A DNA stretch of 64,000 nt from Actinacidiphila yanglinensis (GTDB lineage Bacteria > Actinomycetota > Actinomycetes > Streptomycetales > Streptomycetaceae), in NCBI RefSeq assembly GCF_900107965.1, contig NZ_FNVU01000006.1, forward strand, positions 125,969 to 189,968. The letters are read 5' to 3'. The first letter of the stretch is position 1. Each line of letters begins with the position of its first letter. Positions 63,882-64,000 of this stretch are shown piece after piece. A program made the position numbers and the translations under genes. The notes below the pieces were generated by a model, which worked only from the letters and a program-made list of their open reading frames with translations, was not told where the DNA came from and ran no database searches.

Positions 63882-64000
63882 CTACGACACGGGGGCCAGC
63901 AGCGCGTCGAGCTCCGCCAGGAGCGCGTCGGGGTGCCGGCGGCCGATCCGGTCCAGCAGGACCAGCCAGCGTTCCCGGCCCTCGCGCCACAGGCCGGCGA
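63882..64000 (-). CDS. 3' end of an unidentified gene, truncated by the window
   Basis: A leftward frame ends at TAG with the residues LLDRIGRRHPDALLAELDAL and then LAPVS. It is helical and Leu-rich; 39 residues are too few to assign a family. It converges on glpD. Confidence 0.55.
   Translation of the reverse strand, partial: AGLWREGRERWLVLLDRIGRRHPDALLAELDALLAPVS

Overview
The window comes from a very GC-rich actinomycete of the Streptomyces type. The evidence is strongly GC-biased third codon positions, frequent GTG starts, a complete Pup-proteasome locus, twin-arginine translocase genes, a gylR-glpF-glpK-glpD operon, a perfect actinobacterial iron box, and rare in-frame TTA codons that in this genus depend on the bldA tRNA. 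No rRNA, tRNA, CRISPR array, insertion sequence or phage gene was seen.

Positions 1-15.7 kb look like an accessory RiPP (ribosomally made, post-translationally modified peptide) cluster. A rightward arm holds the 3' end of a LanKC-type lanthipeptide synthetase, an MFS exporter, a luciferase-like flavin oxidoreductase and a SARP activator that carries a TTA codon. A leftward operon starts with a 55-residue Cys/Ser/Thr-rich peptide, the candidate precursor. It continues with a radical SAM/SPASM enzyme, a haem-oxygenase-fold iron enzyme, a second small peptide ending in Phe, a nucleotide cyclase/ATPase/TPR protein, a subtilisin-like protease and a GAF protein; the genes after the radical SAM enzyme are tightly coupled. 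A second rightward arm holds an HTTM membrane protein fused to an alpha/beta-hydrolase domain that lacks its nucleophile, and a small membrane partner. A 13-bp element (consensus CARCTGAKRTGAA) occurs in all three promoter regions and is the best candidate SARP operator. The cluster continues beyond the left edge.

Positions 15.8-27 kb are a mosaic of small accessory modules: an XRE/ImmA-IrrE/membrane-protein trio with three TTA codons, a divergent MarR/MFS efflux pair, an iron-box-controlled siderophore-interacting reductase, a PadR-ABC efflux operon, a LysR regulator and a membrane acyltransferase.

Positions 27-51 kb form a conserved chromosomal block read mostly leftward: Ski2-type helicase, lipid kinase, tatC and tatA, pafC and pafB, two FKBP isomerases, pafA, an MFS/LacI pair, prcA, prcB, pup, dop and arc. 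Ferredoxin, secreted protein, tRNA methyltransferase, site-2 protease and RecB-like nuclease genes follow. Here Pup ends in Gly-Gly-Glu, so it would not need deamidation, yet dop is intact. A 15-bp stem-loop separates pup from prcBA.

Positions 51-64 kb hold an orphan response regulator, a peptide-type ABC substrate-binding lipoprotein, a HAD phosphatase, metH with a structured 5' leader, and the glycerol operon. Two copies of one 15-bp palindrome (GTCGACAATGTCGAC and its complement) precede gylR and glpF. The window ends inside an unidentified leftward gene.
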